From the NCBI RefSeq assembly GCF_014219065.1, contig NZ_JACLGO010000011.1, positions 30,503 through 94,502 on the forward strand: a stretch of DNA of 64,000 nucleotides, read 5' to 3'. A program made the translations under genes and the position numbers. Shown piece after piece: positions 1-7,679 of the stretch (positions are counted from its first letter, which is position 1; every line of letters starts with the position of its first letter). The DNA is from Halopseudomonas xiamenensis. GTDB lineage: Bacteria; Pseudomonadota; Gammaproteobacteria; Pseudomonadales; Pseudomonadaceae. The notes under the pieces are model-generated. The model worked only from the letters and a program-made list of their open reading frames with translations, did not search any database and was not told the DNA's origin.

Positions 1-2
1 TG

Positions 3-1991
3 CTAGGCGTTATCCCGGCCTCGTTGGCTGTTCTGCTGGCAGGCTGCTTCGGTGGCTCGTCATCATCCTCATCCTCCGGTCCCGGAACCCTGACCGGCAC
101 CTTCGTCGACAGCGCCGTGTCGGGGCTGGACTACCAGGGCAGCCGCACCGCCAGCGGCAGTACCGATGAGGACGGCCAATTCAACTATACCCAGGGGGAA
201 ACCATCAGCTTTTCCATCGGCGCGCTGGAACTGGGGGCCGCCGAGGGCGCGGAGATACTGACGCCGCTGAGCATCACCGACGGCGCCAGCTCGGCGCAGG
301 ACCAGCGGGTGAACAACAAGCTGATCCTGTTGCAGACCCTCGATGCCGATGGCGATCTGAATAATGGCATCCAGCTCACCAGTACCATCAGCGCGGAGGT
401 GTCCTTGCATGCTCCCGACATTGATTTCGACCAGCCAACCGCTGATTTCCGTGCCAGCCTCCAGCCGTTGGTAACAGCACTGGAAGACGCCGGGGCGTTC
501 TCCGATACCGATCCCCGCCCTCGTGCCATCACCTCCGCTGCGGATGCCCTCGCACACTTTCAGCGCGCGACCAGCCCGCGGGTAACGGTCAGTACCACGG
601 GCGGAGAGTTGCGCGGGTTCGAAGCAACCGAGGATACCTGGCAGTTCTTGGGTATTCCCTATGCCGCGCCGCCGCTCGGTGAGCTGCGCTGGCGCGAACC
701 GGAGCCGCCGGAGCCGTGGTCAGGCGTCCGCGACGCCGTTGCCTGGGCGGACCAATCGGCACAGGACATGGCATTGGAAGGCATCAACGAAGGGGGCATG
801 AGCGAGGATTCCCTCTACCTCAACGTCACCGCACCCAAGGATGCCGAGGGCCTGCCGGTGATGGTCTGGTTCCATGGCGGTTCCTTTGCCATTCTCTCGG
901 CCAACTCCAGGCAGTACAACAACCCCGACAGCCTGACCAACAACGGAGTGGTGCTGGTCACGGTAAACCATCGCCTGGGGCCCTTCGGCTATATCGCCCA
1001 CCCGCTGCTGAGTGCTGAAAGCGAATATGGCGGCTCCGGCAACTATGGTCAGATGGATCTGGTCATGGCGCTGAAATGGGTGCGGGACAATATCGCCGAG
1101 TTCGGCGGTGATCCTGGTAATGTGACCCTGTTCGGCCAGTCCGGCGGCGGTGGAAAAACTTACTCGCTGATGAATTCTCCCCAGGCGGTCGGGCTGTTTC
1201 ACAAGGCCATTGTGCAAAGTGGGGCATCACCACTCGATACCATGGGCGAACCAGGCGACTCTCTGGTTATTTCAGAGAGTATTGGAACCGCCTTGTTTGA
1301 CCGAGTAGGGGTAACCAGCCTGGAAGAAGCCCGCGCCCTTCCATGGACAGCCTTCGCCGAGGCGGACAAGACACATGATATTCCGCGTCAGACTTATCGT
1401 CCGAATGTCGATCATTACTACCAACCCAGGACCTACTATCAGAACGTGGTCGATGGCATGCCGAGTGACGTCCCGTTGATGGCGGGCGTGACCTCGGGCG
1501 ACTACCCGGACCTGCGTGCGGCTCTGCCCATCTGGCTGGAACAGCGTTCGGACCTCTATCAATCAGATCAGTACATCTACAAGTTCAGCCGGGTACCTGA
1601 TGGCTGGGCCGACATGGGTCTGCAAAGCTGCCATGGCTGTGAGCTGCCCTATCTATTCAACCATCCGGAGGGTATGGTGCAGAACTTCCAGCTCGGCCTG
1701 GTGACCACTCCGGACGGCAGCCGACCACAGATTGGCGATCTGAATGGTAACGGTGTCACCGGTAGTCAGGGGGATACGGCGGATGTTTATGCATCCATGC
1801 AATGGGGCCCCGAGGATGCCACCATTGCACAGCAGATGATGCTGATGTGGACCAACTTCGCCAAGACCGGAAACCCCAGTACCAACGGTTTGGACTGGCC
1901 AGCCTATACCTTGTCCAACGATACTTTTGTCGAGATCGGCCCGGAGACCGAGACGACCATAGAAACCGGACTGGCAGACGCGGTCAGGTAG
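3..1991 (+). CDS. Carboxylesterase type B, lipoprotein (5' end outside window)
   Basis: The reading frame is open to the window edge, so the start codon lies upstream. The visible N-terminus is the end of a lipoprotein signal peptide with lipobox LAGC (Cys codon at 45), followed by a Ser-rich linker, so the protein is probably membrane-anchored. A domain of about 160 residues of the kind seen in marine gammaproteobacterial lipoproteins (GTFVDSAVSG...DEDGQF) precedes an alpha/beta-hydrolase domain. That domain has the type-B signature EDSLYLNV, the nucleophile elbow FGQSGGGGK (Ser codon at 1140, where the family more often has GESAGG), the region HGCELPYLF and the C-terminal NFAKTGNPS. It should hydrolyse carboxylic esters; the substrate is unknown. 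It ends at a strong terminator and is convergent with the next gene. Confidence 0.85.
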   Translation, partial: LGVIPASLAVLLAGCFGGSSSSSSSGPGTLTGTFVDSAVSGLDYQGSRTASGSTDEDGQFNYTQGETISFSIGALELGAAEGAEILTPLSITDGASSAQDQRVNNKLILLQTLDADGDLNNGIQLTSTISAEVSLHAPDIDFDQPTADFRASLQPLVTALEDAGAFSDTDPRPRAITSAADALAHFQRATSPRVTVSTTGGELRGFEATEDTWQFLGIPYAAPPLGELRWREPEPPEPWSGVRDAVAWADQSAQDMALEGINEGGMSEDSLYLNVTAPKDAEGLPVMVWFHGGSFAILSANSRQYNNPDSLTNNGVVLVTVNHRLGPFGYIAHPLLSAESEYGGSGNYGQMDLVMALKWVRDNIAEFGGDPGNVTLFGQSGGGGKTYSLMNSPQAVGLFHKAIVQSGASPLDTMGEPGDSLVISESIGTALFDRVGVTSLEEARALPWTAFAEADKTHDIPRQTYRPNVDHYYQPRTYYQNVVDGMPSDVPLMAGVTSGDYPDLRAALPIWLEQRSDLYQSDQYIYKFSRVPDGWADMGLQSCHGCELPYLFNHPEGMVQNFQLGLVTTPDGSRPQIGDLNGNGVTGSQGDTADVYASMQWGPEDATIAQQMMLMWTNFAKTGNPSTNGLDWPAYTLSNDTFVEIGPETETTIETGLADAVR

Positions 1992-2013
1992 TATCAGCCC
2001 TCGACCAAGCGAC

Positions 2014-2045
2014 AAAAAAGGGCAGCTCTCGAGCTGCCCTTTTGC
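2014..2045. terminator. Bidirectional rho-independent terminator
   Basis: A 13-bp inverted repeat (AAAAGGGCAGCTC / GAGCTGCCCTTTT) lies between the stop of the esterase and the stop of the convergent permease gene. A-runs and T-runs flank the stem, so it can terminate transcription from both sides. Confidence 0.85.
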
Positions 2046-2055
2046 TGCGTCCCTG

Positions 2056-3357
2056 TCAGAAGAACACCGTCAACACGATACTGAAGATCAGCGAGGCCAC
2101 GATACCGATGGGCGCAGCACGGAACAGCAGCTGCGAGAACATGCCCGAGCGAGCTTCCTCACTGGGGCAGGCACCGAGCATCAGGCTGCCACCGGAGGAA
2201 AATGGCGATATGGAAGTCGCCTGGGCACCCGCAACGATGCAGATGAAGATGATCATCGGATCAATTCCCAGGTTGCCGGCAATGGATGGCACGATCGGAA
2301 ACAGAGCGGGCGTCACCACACCCAGTGTGCTGGAGAAAATCGACATGAGTGCGGCAACGATGCCAAACGCCACCGGCACCAGGCCTGTCGGAATGTTGGT
2401 ACCTATCCAGGACGCCAGCATATCGATAGTTCCCGCCTTGATCGCAATGGAAATCAACATGCCCACACCGCAGATCATGACCAGCGTGCTCCACGGCACC
2501 GTAGCCATGGCCTTGCGTTCATCACCCAGCTTCAGCAGCAGAGCAATCACCGAGAAGACGCTGGCGATCAGCCCAATATCTATCTTGCTGTTGATGAAGG
2601 TGGCAGTTGCGCTGTCGGGAAAGATCAGATGCGCGATGGGCGCCAGCAATACCAGCACCATCATCAACACAGTCAGCCACAATGTGGTCTTCTGCTGCTG
2701 GTTGAACGGCGTCGGCAGGCTTACCGCCAGGCTCGCACCCTGCATGGCTTTTCTGTGACCGGTGAAAAACACCAGTACGGTGATGACGATCAGCGGGATC
2801 AGCATGGTACTGGCGAAGATGCCGAAACTGTTGATGAAGGCGACTTCCTCGGTGACACCGGAGTTGACCATCAAGCTGCGAAAGATGATCCCACTCTGGC
2901 TGGATACGAAGTTGGCGCCGCCAAGCGCGCCATAGTTGACCGACATCGCCCCAATAATGAGGCTCATGCGGGTTTTCTCGCAGAGCATCAGGGTAATGGG
3001 TGCCATGAATGCCAGTACCGTGTAGTAACCGGCGCCCATTGCCGCAATCAGCGCCGCCGTGAGGAAAATGGCATAGGGCAGCAAATGTGGCGCGTTTCGA
3101 CAACGGTAAAGCAGGTGCTCCGACAGCTTCTCCAGTGTGCCGTTGACAATGGCAAAGCTGTAGAACAGACACACGGCGAAAATGATGAAGAACATTTTCA
3201 GCGGCCACATTTCGATGACTTCGGAAGGGCTCAGGCCCATAACGAAACAGCCGATAATGTAGGCAAATGCAATGGCGAACAGGCCAATATTGATCCTGGT
3301 CTTGTAGCCCAGGGCGATGGCGGCAACGATGGCCGCAACCACAATGAAACTCGTCAT
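2056..3357 (-). CDS. MatC-like / SLC13-type dicarboxylate permease
   Basis: A 433-residue, strongly hydrophobic protein with about 11-12 membrane segments. The N-terminal part resembles the MatC N-terminal domain of malonate/dicarboxylate carriers. The conserved stretches MGAGYYTVLAFMAP, NYGALGGANFVSSQSG and the C-terminal ISPFSSGGSLML fit the ion-transporter superfamily, in which such loops bind substrate and cation. It probably takes up an organic anion across the inner membrane. It lies 28 bp downstream of the amidohydrolase and is likely cotranscribed with it, so its substrate may be the same compound or its hydrolysis product. The substrate cannot be read from the sequence. Confidence 0.8.
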   Translation of the reverse strand: MTSFIVVAAIVAAIALGYKTRINIGLFAIAFAYIIGCFVMGLSPSEVIEMWPLKMFFIIFAVCLFYSFAIVNGTLEKLSEHLLYRCRNAPHLLPYAIFLTAALIAAMGAGYYTVLAFMAPITLMLCEKTRMSLIIGAMSVNYGALGGANFVSSQSGIIFRSLMVNSGVTEEVAFINSFGIFASTMLIPLIVITVLVFFTGHRKAMQGASLAVSLPTPFNQQQKTTLWLTVLMMVLVLLAPIAHLIFPDSATATFINSKIDIGLIASVFSVIALLLKLGDERKAMATVPWSTLVMICGVGMLISIAIKAGTIDMLASWIGTNIPTGLVPVAFGIVAALMSIFSSTLGVVTPALFPIVPSIAGNLGIDPMIIFICIVAGAQATSISPFSSGGSLMLGACPSEEARSGMFSQLLFRAAPIGIVASLIFSIVLTVFF

Positions 3358-3385
3358 GCTGAAGTACCTTTTTGCACTTGTTTGA

Positions 3386-4207
3386 TCACGCGAACCCGAA
3401 CAGCTTGCCGGGGTTGTTCACCAGCACCTGGGTCCGGTGCGCAGGAGTCGGCAGCAGCGCCTCGATGATGGAATACTGCGAGACGTAATTGACCTGCTCC
3501 TCGAACTGGGTATGCGGCCAATCGCTGCCCCAGAGGAATCGATCATGACCACCGCAGGCATCGACCAGAACCTGAAGACTGGCTGCTGCCTGCTCAAGCG
3601 TGAGGTTGTTGCGATAGGTAGCCGAAAGCTTGATCCAGACCTGTTCATTGGCTAGCAGGCCGAGGAATTGCCCATGGCGGTTGTTGGCCGGGTCAATCAG
3701 CCCCTTGGGCAGGCCGAAATGGTCGATCACCACCGCCACGCCGGACTCGAGAATGCTGGGGACGATCAGCGCCAGATCCTCCATCCCCCGCTGGATCTCG
3801 ACCGACCAGTGGCGGCGAGCCAACTTCTGGAAGAACTGCTGCCAGCGTGGCAGGGAAAAATCCTCCAGCGCCAGGCCAACCAGATTCAAGCGTACCCCGA
3901 CCGTACCAGAGGCCTCCAGTCTATCCAGCTCCGCATCGCTGATCTGCGGGTCGACCACCACCACCGCACGCAGTTGCTCCGGATAGCGGCGCACCGCCTC
4001 GAGCATGAAACTGTTGTCAGTGCCAAGGAAGCTTGGCTGGATCAGCACGCCATGGGACAGGCCACTACCCTTCAGGTGGGCCAGATAGTCTTCCACCAGC
4101 GCATCATAGGAAGGGCTGTAGCGACGGTCAGCCGCCATGGGCAGATCATGACGAAAAATATGGGCATGGGTATCAATCCCGGTTACTGCAAGCGGGGAGG
4201 ACTTCAT
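3386..4207 (-). CDS. Amidohydrolase-family (amidohydro_2) metal hydrolase
   Basis: A TIM-barrel metal-dependent hydrolase of the 2-pyrone-4,6-dicarboxylate lactonase group (COG3618-like). Visible motifs are the HxH metal site GIDTHAHIF near the N-terminus, DHFG in the middle and FLWGSDWPH near the C-terminus. I chose the ATG at 4207 (273 residues) because AAAGG precedes it; an in-frame extension to 4279 has no family similarity and would run through the putative operator. It probably opens a lactone or C-N/C-O bond of a small carboxylated ring compound. The adjacent MatC-type permease and divergent GntR regulator make a substrate-specific catabolic unit likely. The exact substrate is unknown. 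Confidence 0.8.
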   Translation of the reverse strand: MKSSPLAVTGIDTHAHIFRHDLPMAADRRYSPSYDALVEDYLAHLKGSGLSHGVLIQPSFLGTDNSFMLEAVRRYPEQLRAVVVVDPQISDAELDRLEASGTVGVRLNLVGLALEDFSLPRWQQFFQKLARRHWSVEIQRGMEDLALIVPSILESGVAVVIDHFGLPKGLIDPANNRHGQFLGLLANEQVWIKLSATYRNNLTLEQAAASLQVLVDACGGHDRFLWGSDWPHTQFEEQVNYVSQYSIIEALLPTPAHRTQVLVNNPGKLFGFA

Positions 4208-4253
4208 GAAAATACCTTTGTGTTTGTTATGGCGCAGGGCTCGCCTGGAGATA

Positions 4254-4271
4254 TACTCATATATATGACTA
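4254..4271. promoter_or_regulatory. Candidate GntR operator between divergent genes
   Basis: The stretch contains the perfect 12-bp palindrome TCATATATATGA (4257-4268), flanked by matching TA pairs one base further out. It sits 50 bp upstream of the amidohydrolase start and about 90 bp upstream of the GntR/UTRA gene, where an operator controlling both would be expected. The rest of the 149-bp gap shows no other clear element. Confidence 0.5.
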
Positions 4272-4356
4272 GAGGACAATATTAGTGACGCTGCGAGCTG
4301 TCAAATCTTTTCTCCTGCGACCTTGGTGGTAAGATGACGCCTTCGGACACCTGGAT

Positions 4357-5097
4357 ATGCGCATGCCCGCGAGAATGAGACCTGACGAACGCCTGCCGTT
4401 GTACCAGCAGCTGAGCGATGAAATGCTGGCCAGGATTGCCGCCGGAGAATGGTTGCCCGGCACGGCTATTCCAAGCGAGACGGAGCTGACCAGGATCCAT
4501 GGCGTAGCCATTGGCACGGTCAGAAAGGCCGTGGACACCCTGGTCAAGCAGGGAATACTGGAACGCAGCCATGGCCGCGGAACCTTCGTGCGCAGACCGC
4601 AATTTTCCGAATCGTTTTTCCGTTTTTTCCGCCAGGTGAATCCTTCCGGCAGCCAGCCCGTGCCCCAGAGTCGTATTCTCTCCCGGTCGCTTGAGTTGCC
4701 CCCGGAGGCAGTCAGACAAGCTCTCGCTCTGGAACAAGGCGAAGCCGCCGTGTACCTGACACGCGAACGGATCATTCAGCCAGACCGCCTGTTTCGCGAG
4801 CAGATCTGGTTGCCCCAGGCCAGGTTCTTTGCCTTGCTGAACATTGACCCGGGCATGTTCGCCAACATGCTCTACCCCTTCTATGAGGAACAGTGTGGTC
4901 AATTGATCGCCTCCGCCCGGGAAACCCTGACCATCGAGTCGGCCGATACAGACACTGCGGATATCCTGGGTATTACCCCGGGCCAGCCCGTGGTGGCGAT
5001 AGAGCGTATCGCCCTGGGTTATGACAGTACGCCGCTCGAATACCGCCTGTCGCGAGGCGCTGCCGAAGGCTTTCGTTATCAGATCGACCTACGTTGA
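4357..5097 (+). CDS. GntR-family regulator with UTRA domain (HutC type)
   Basis: 246 residues. An N-terminal winged helix (about 10-75) has the GntR signature PLYQQLSDEM...IPSETEL...GTVRKAVDTL...GRGTFV. It is followed by a UTRA effector-binding domain ending in PLEYRLSRGAAEGFRY. Members of this subfamily are mostly repressors released by a small metabolite. The divergent amidohydrolase/permease pair and the MFS gene starting 21 bp downstream are the likely targets. There is a weak Shine-Dalgarno, and nearby in-frame ATGs make the exact start uncertain by a few codons. Confidence 0.85.
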   Translation: MRMPARMRPDERLPLYQQLSDEMLARIAAGEWLPGTAIPSETELTRIHGVAIGTVRKAVDTLVKQGILERSHGRGTFVRRPQFSESFFRFFRQVNPSGSQPVPQSRILSRSLELPPEAVRQALALEQGEAAVYLTRERIIQPDRLFREQIWLPQARFFALLNIDPGMFANMLYPFYEEQCGQLIASARETLTIESADTDTADILGITPGQPVVAIERIALGYDSTPLEYRLSRGAAEGFRYQIDLR

Positions 5098-5118
5098 ACG
5101 GGCGCTCATGAACCTTCC

Positions 5119-6300
5119 ATGATCCAACGCTCCGATATTCCCCTGCTGCTGACCGGCAGCATGGCCGCCCTGGCCGGCGTCGGCCTCGCCCGCCTGGCCT
5201 ATACACCCTTGATTCCGGTATTGATCCAGCAAGGCTGGTTCGATGCCACCGCCGCTGTCTACCTGGGCGCCGCCAATCTGCTGGGTTATCTGCTCGGCGC
5301 GTTATCGGCGCATTGGCTGTCCGAGCGTTTCCGGCCGCGGGCAGTGCTCGCTGTGTGCTTCACCATCATTGGTCTGAGCTTCATCTGCAGCGCCGCTCCC
5401 GCCAGTTTTGCCTGGTTCTTCATCTGGCGTCTGCTGTCCGGTATAACCGGGGCGATACTCATGGTGGTCGGCCCTTCCCTGGCGCTGACCCGCGCGCCGA
5501 TCGAGCGCCGGGCAGTGGTCGGGCCGCTGGTGTTCTGTGGCGTTGGCCTGGGGGCCCTGCTGTCAGCCACACTGCTACCCCTGCTGATGGAATTCAACCT
5601 GATGTGGAGCTGGCTGGCGCTGGGCAGCCTGGCGCTGATGACCGGTATCGCCTGCGATTACGGGCTGGCGCGTCTGCCACCGGCCGCAGCGCCAACCACC
5701 ACCTCGCCAGCGGGCGCCCCACCGGTGCTGGGCACCACGATAGTACTGGTCATGCTGGCCTATGCCATGGACGCAACCGGCTTCATTCCCCATACCGTAT
5801 TCTGGGTGGACTATCTGGCACGCGAGCAAGCCCTGGGTGCCCAGGCCGCCGCGCTGCAGTGGGCGATATTTGGCGCCGGCGCCATCGTCGGTCCACTGTT
5901 CGCAGGCGTGCTGGTCCATCGTCTCGGATGGCATCGCGGTCTGACCATAGGTTATCTGCTCAAGTCCCTGGCCATTGCACTACCGTTCTTTGCTGTTGGA
6001 CTGGCCAGCAACTCGATCTCCTCGTTCATGGTGGGCGCCTTGGTTCCCGGTCTGGTTGCGCTGACCTCCGGGCGCCTGGCCGAACTCGGCGGGCCGGCCC
6101 AGCACAAGCGCCTGTGGGGATACGCGACTGCGGTGTTCGCGGTCATGCAGGCCGTTTCCGGCTATGCCATGTCCGGCCTGTATGCGCTACTGGGTACCTA
6201 CCAGCCGTTGTTTGCCCTGGGCGGCGGCTTGCTGGCCGTGGGCATGCTGTGCGTGATGCTCAGCGGACGTTTTCAGCCCGCCAGGAAACTATCGAATTAA
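5119..6300 (+). CDS. YbfB/YjiJ-family MFS transporter
   Basis: 393 residues with 12 predicted membrane helices. The N-terminus (LTGSMAALAGVGLARLAYTPLIPVL) is typical of the YbfB/YjiJ group of major facilitator proteins, whose substrates are largely unknown. It starts 21 bp after the GntR/UTRA gene and is probably in the same transcript. With a MatC-type importer on the other side, this gene may serve as an alternative importer or as an exporter for the same pathway; that is inference. Confidence 0.8.
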   Translation: MIQRSDIPLLLTGSMAALAGVGLARLAYTPLIPVLIQQGWFDATAAVYLGAANLLGYLLGALSAHWLSERFRPRAVLAVCFTIIGLSFICSAAPASFAWFFIWRLLSGITGAILMVVGPSLALTRAPIERRAVVGPLVFCGVGLGALLSATLLPLLMEFNLMWSWLALGSLALMTGIACDYGLARLPPAAAPTTTSPAGAPPVLGTTIVLVMLAYAMDATGFIPHTVFWVDYLAREQALGAQAAALQWAIFGAGAIVGPLFAGVLVHRLGWHRGLTIGYLLKSLAIALPFFAVGLASNSISSFMVGALVPGLVALTSGRLAELGGPAQHKRLWGYATAVFAVMQAVSGYAMSGLYALLGTYQPLFALGGGLLAVGMLCVMLSGRFQPARKLSN

Positions 6301-6412
6301 TCGATTGGAACAAGGTAAGAATCGCGCTTTATTCATCACTTTGTTTGAACGAGAATAGCCACATCAGCCACCTGAAGGCTCCTGATCAACGCAATTCCTG
6401 GAGAGATAAGTC

Positions 6413-6964
6413 ATGCGCAATTTCCACCTGGCGATCGTCGTCGGCAGCAATAATCGTGAGTCCATCAACCGTCAGTTGGCCCAGGCCCTGGCCAAACTGC
6501 TGCCGGCGCACTTTTCCGTCAGCTATCCGCAGATCGACGACCTGCCGATGTATCACCAGGAGCTGGAAGGCGAGCGCCCTGCCAACGTCAACCGCTTCAC
6601 CGATGAAATCCGCGCTGCCGATGCCGTACTGGTAGTTACCCCGGAGCACAACCGCTCCCTGCCGGCGGTACTGAAGAACGCCATCGACTGGGGCTCCAAG
6701 CCAATGGACAAGAACGTCTGGCGCGACAAGCCGGTCGCCATCACCGGTGCCTCGCCGGGTGCCATGGGCGCGGCCCTGGCGCAACAGCACGTACGCCAGA
6801 TCCTCGGTGGCGTGCTCGGCTCGGTGGTACTGGGCGGCGAAGCCTATATCCAGTTCAGCCCTGATCTGCTCACCAGCGAGGGAGAGATCGGCCCGCGCAG
6901 TCGCGACTTCCTGCAGAATTTCATGAATCGCTTCGTTACCCTGGTGGAGAAGCTCGAGGGCTGA
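6413..6964 (+). CDS. NADPH-dependent FMN reductase family protein
   Basis: 183 residues with a flavodoxin-like fold. The N-terminal VVGSNNRESINRQLAQ is the FMN phosphate-binding region, and VVTPEHNRSLPAVLKNAIDW is the family hallmark, where most relatives have PEYN. GGAGA precedes the ATG by 7 bp. Such enzymes reduce FMN, quinones, chromate or azo compounds with NAD(P)H. The gene is 112 bp after the MFS gene with no clear terminator between, so cotranscription is possible. Its physiological role is not evident. Confidence 0.8.
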   Translation: MRNFHLAIVVGSNNRESINRQLAQALAKLLPAHFSVSYPQIDDLPMYHQELEGERPANVNRFTDEIRAADAVLVVTPEHNRSLPAVLKNAIDWGSKPMDKNVWRDKPVAITGASPGAMGAALAQQHVRQILGGVLGSVVLGGEAYIQFSPDLLTSEGEIGPRSRDFLQNFMNRFVTLVEKLEG

Positions 6965-7009
6965 TCCTGCCCTACCCTCTCCCGCACCATTGCAAAACCA
7001 GCAAGGTGC

Positions 7010-7048
7010 AGCAATCCATCCAGGCACCGAGCTGCCTGATGGATTGCT
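7010..7048. repeat. Imperfect 16-bp hairpin downstream of FMN reductase
   Basis: AGCAATCCATC pairs with GATGGATTGCT and an inner AGGCA pairs with TGCCT, with one bulged base. There is no T-run, so it is a doubtful terminator. The core GCAATCCAT/ATGGATTGC recurs in the hairpin element at 46695-46785, which suggests a dispersed repeat. It lies in the 157-bp gap between convergent genes. Confidence 0.55.
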
Positions 7049-7121
7049 ACTCCGCTACGTATTCATCAATGCCAATCTCAGCAGTTACCGCCCTGACAGA
7101 GATACCTGCCCTTCCAAGCAT

Positions 7122-7646
7122 CTACGACTCTACTGTTGCCCTCGCTTCCGATGGCGAGCCGCTTTTGTCAACGCCCCAGTGCTTTGCCACCAGACTAGCC
7201 AGAAGCCCCGCCAGGACACCAAGACTCAGCGCAGCCGACAGCTCAATGAACGAAGCGAACTGAGGTGGCAGCGTGGAAGCAAAAAAGCAGACCAACCCAA
7301 GAAAACATGCCAGTAGATTACTAATGGTTGGCAGCAAGCGCATGGATAAAATCACGAAAGTTGCAGCAAGCACAATCAGCGGGAGAGTCAGCTCTCCCAG
7401 ATAGGGAGTTACCACACCAGCTACCAGGGCAGCTGCTATGCCAATGGCCAAACCGCTGAGCACACAGGCCAGATTGATCATCCCATCTCGGGGCGTAATA
7501 CCTCGGGTGAAGAAAGCGATCCAACCCAGGAACGTCGCCCATATGGGTACATCAAGTATCAGCAAGCTGATGGTGGCTGCAATACTCGCTACTATTGATT
7601 CCCCCAAAATAGCTTTGAAGGTGTTTACTCTCAGGGTATTAATCAT
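7122..7646 (-). CDS. DUF1097 inner-membrane protein (YcdZ-like)
   Basis: 174 residues with about five hydrophobic helices. Length, topology and motifs such as WATFLGWIAFF and the LP-rich central helices match the DUF1097 family, whose function is unknown. AGGT lies 8-9 bp before the ATG. It begins 33 bp after the RND transporter gene on the same strand and so is the last gene of the GlcG-DUF1302-DUF1329-YCF48-RND operon. Family members are not usual partners of RND proteins; a role as accessory membrane protein is possible but unproven. Confidence 0.7.
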   Translation of the reverse strand: MINTLRVNTFKAILGESIVASIAATISLLILDVPIWATFLGWIAFFTRGITPRDGMINLACVLSGLAIGIAAALVAGVVTPYLGELTLPLIVLAATFVILSMRLLPTISNLLACFLGLVCFFASTLPPQFASFIELSAALSLGVLAGLLASLVAKHWGVDKSGSPSEARATVES

Positions 7647-7679
7647 GATTTTACACCTGGTCTCTGTAGTCAGACAGTC

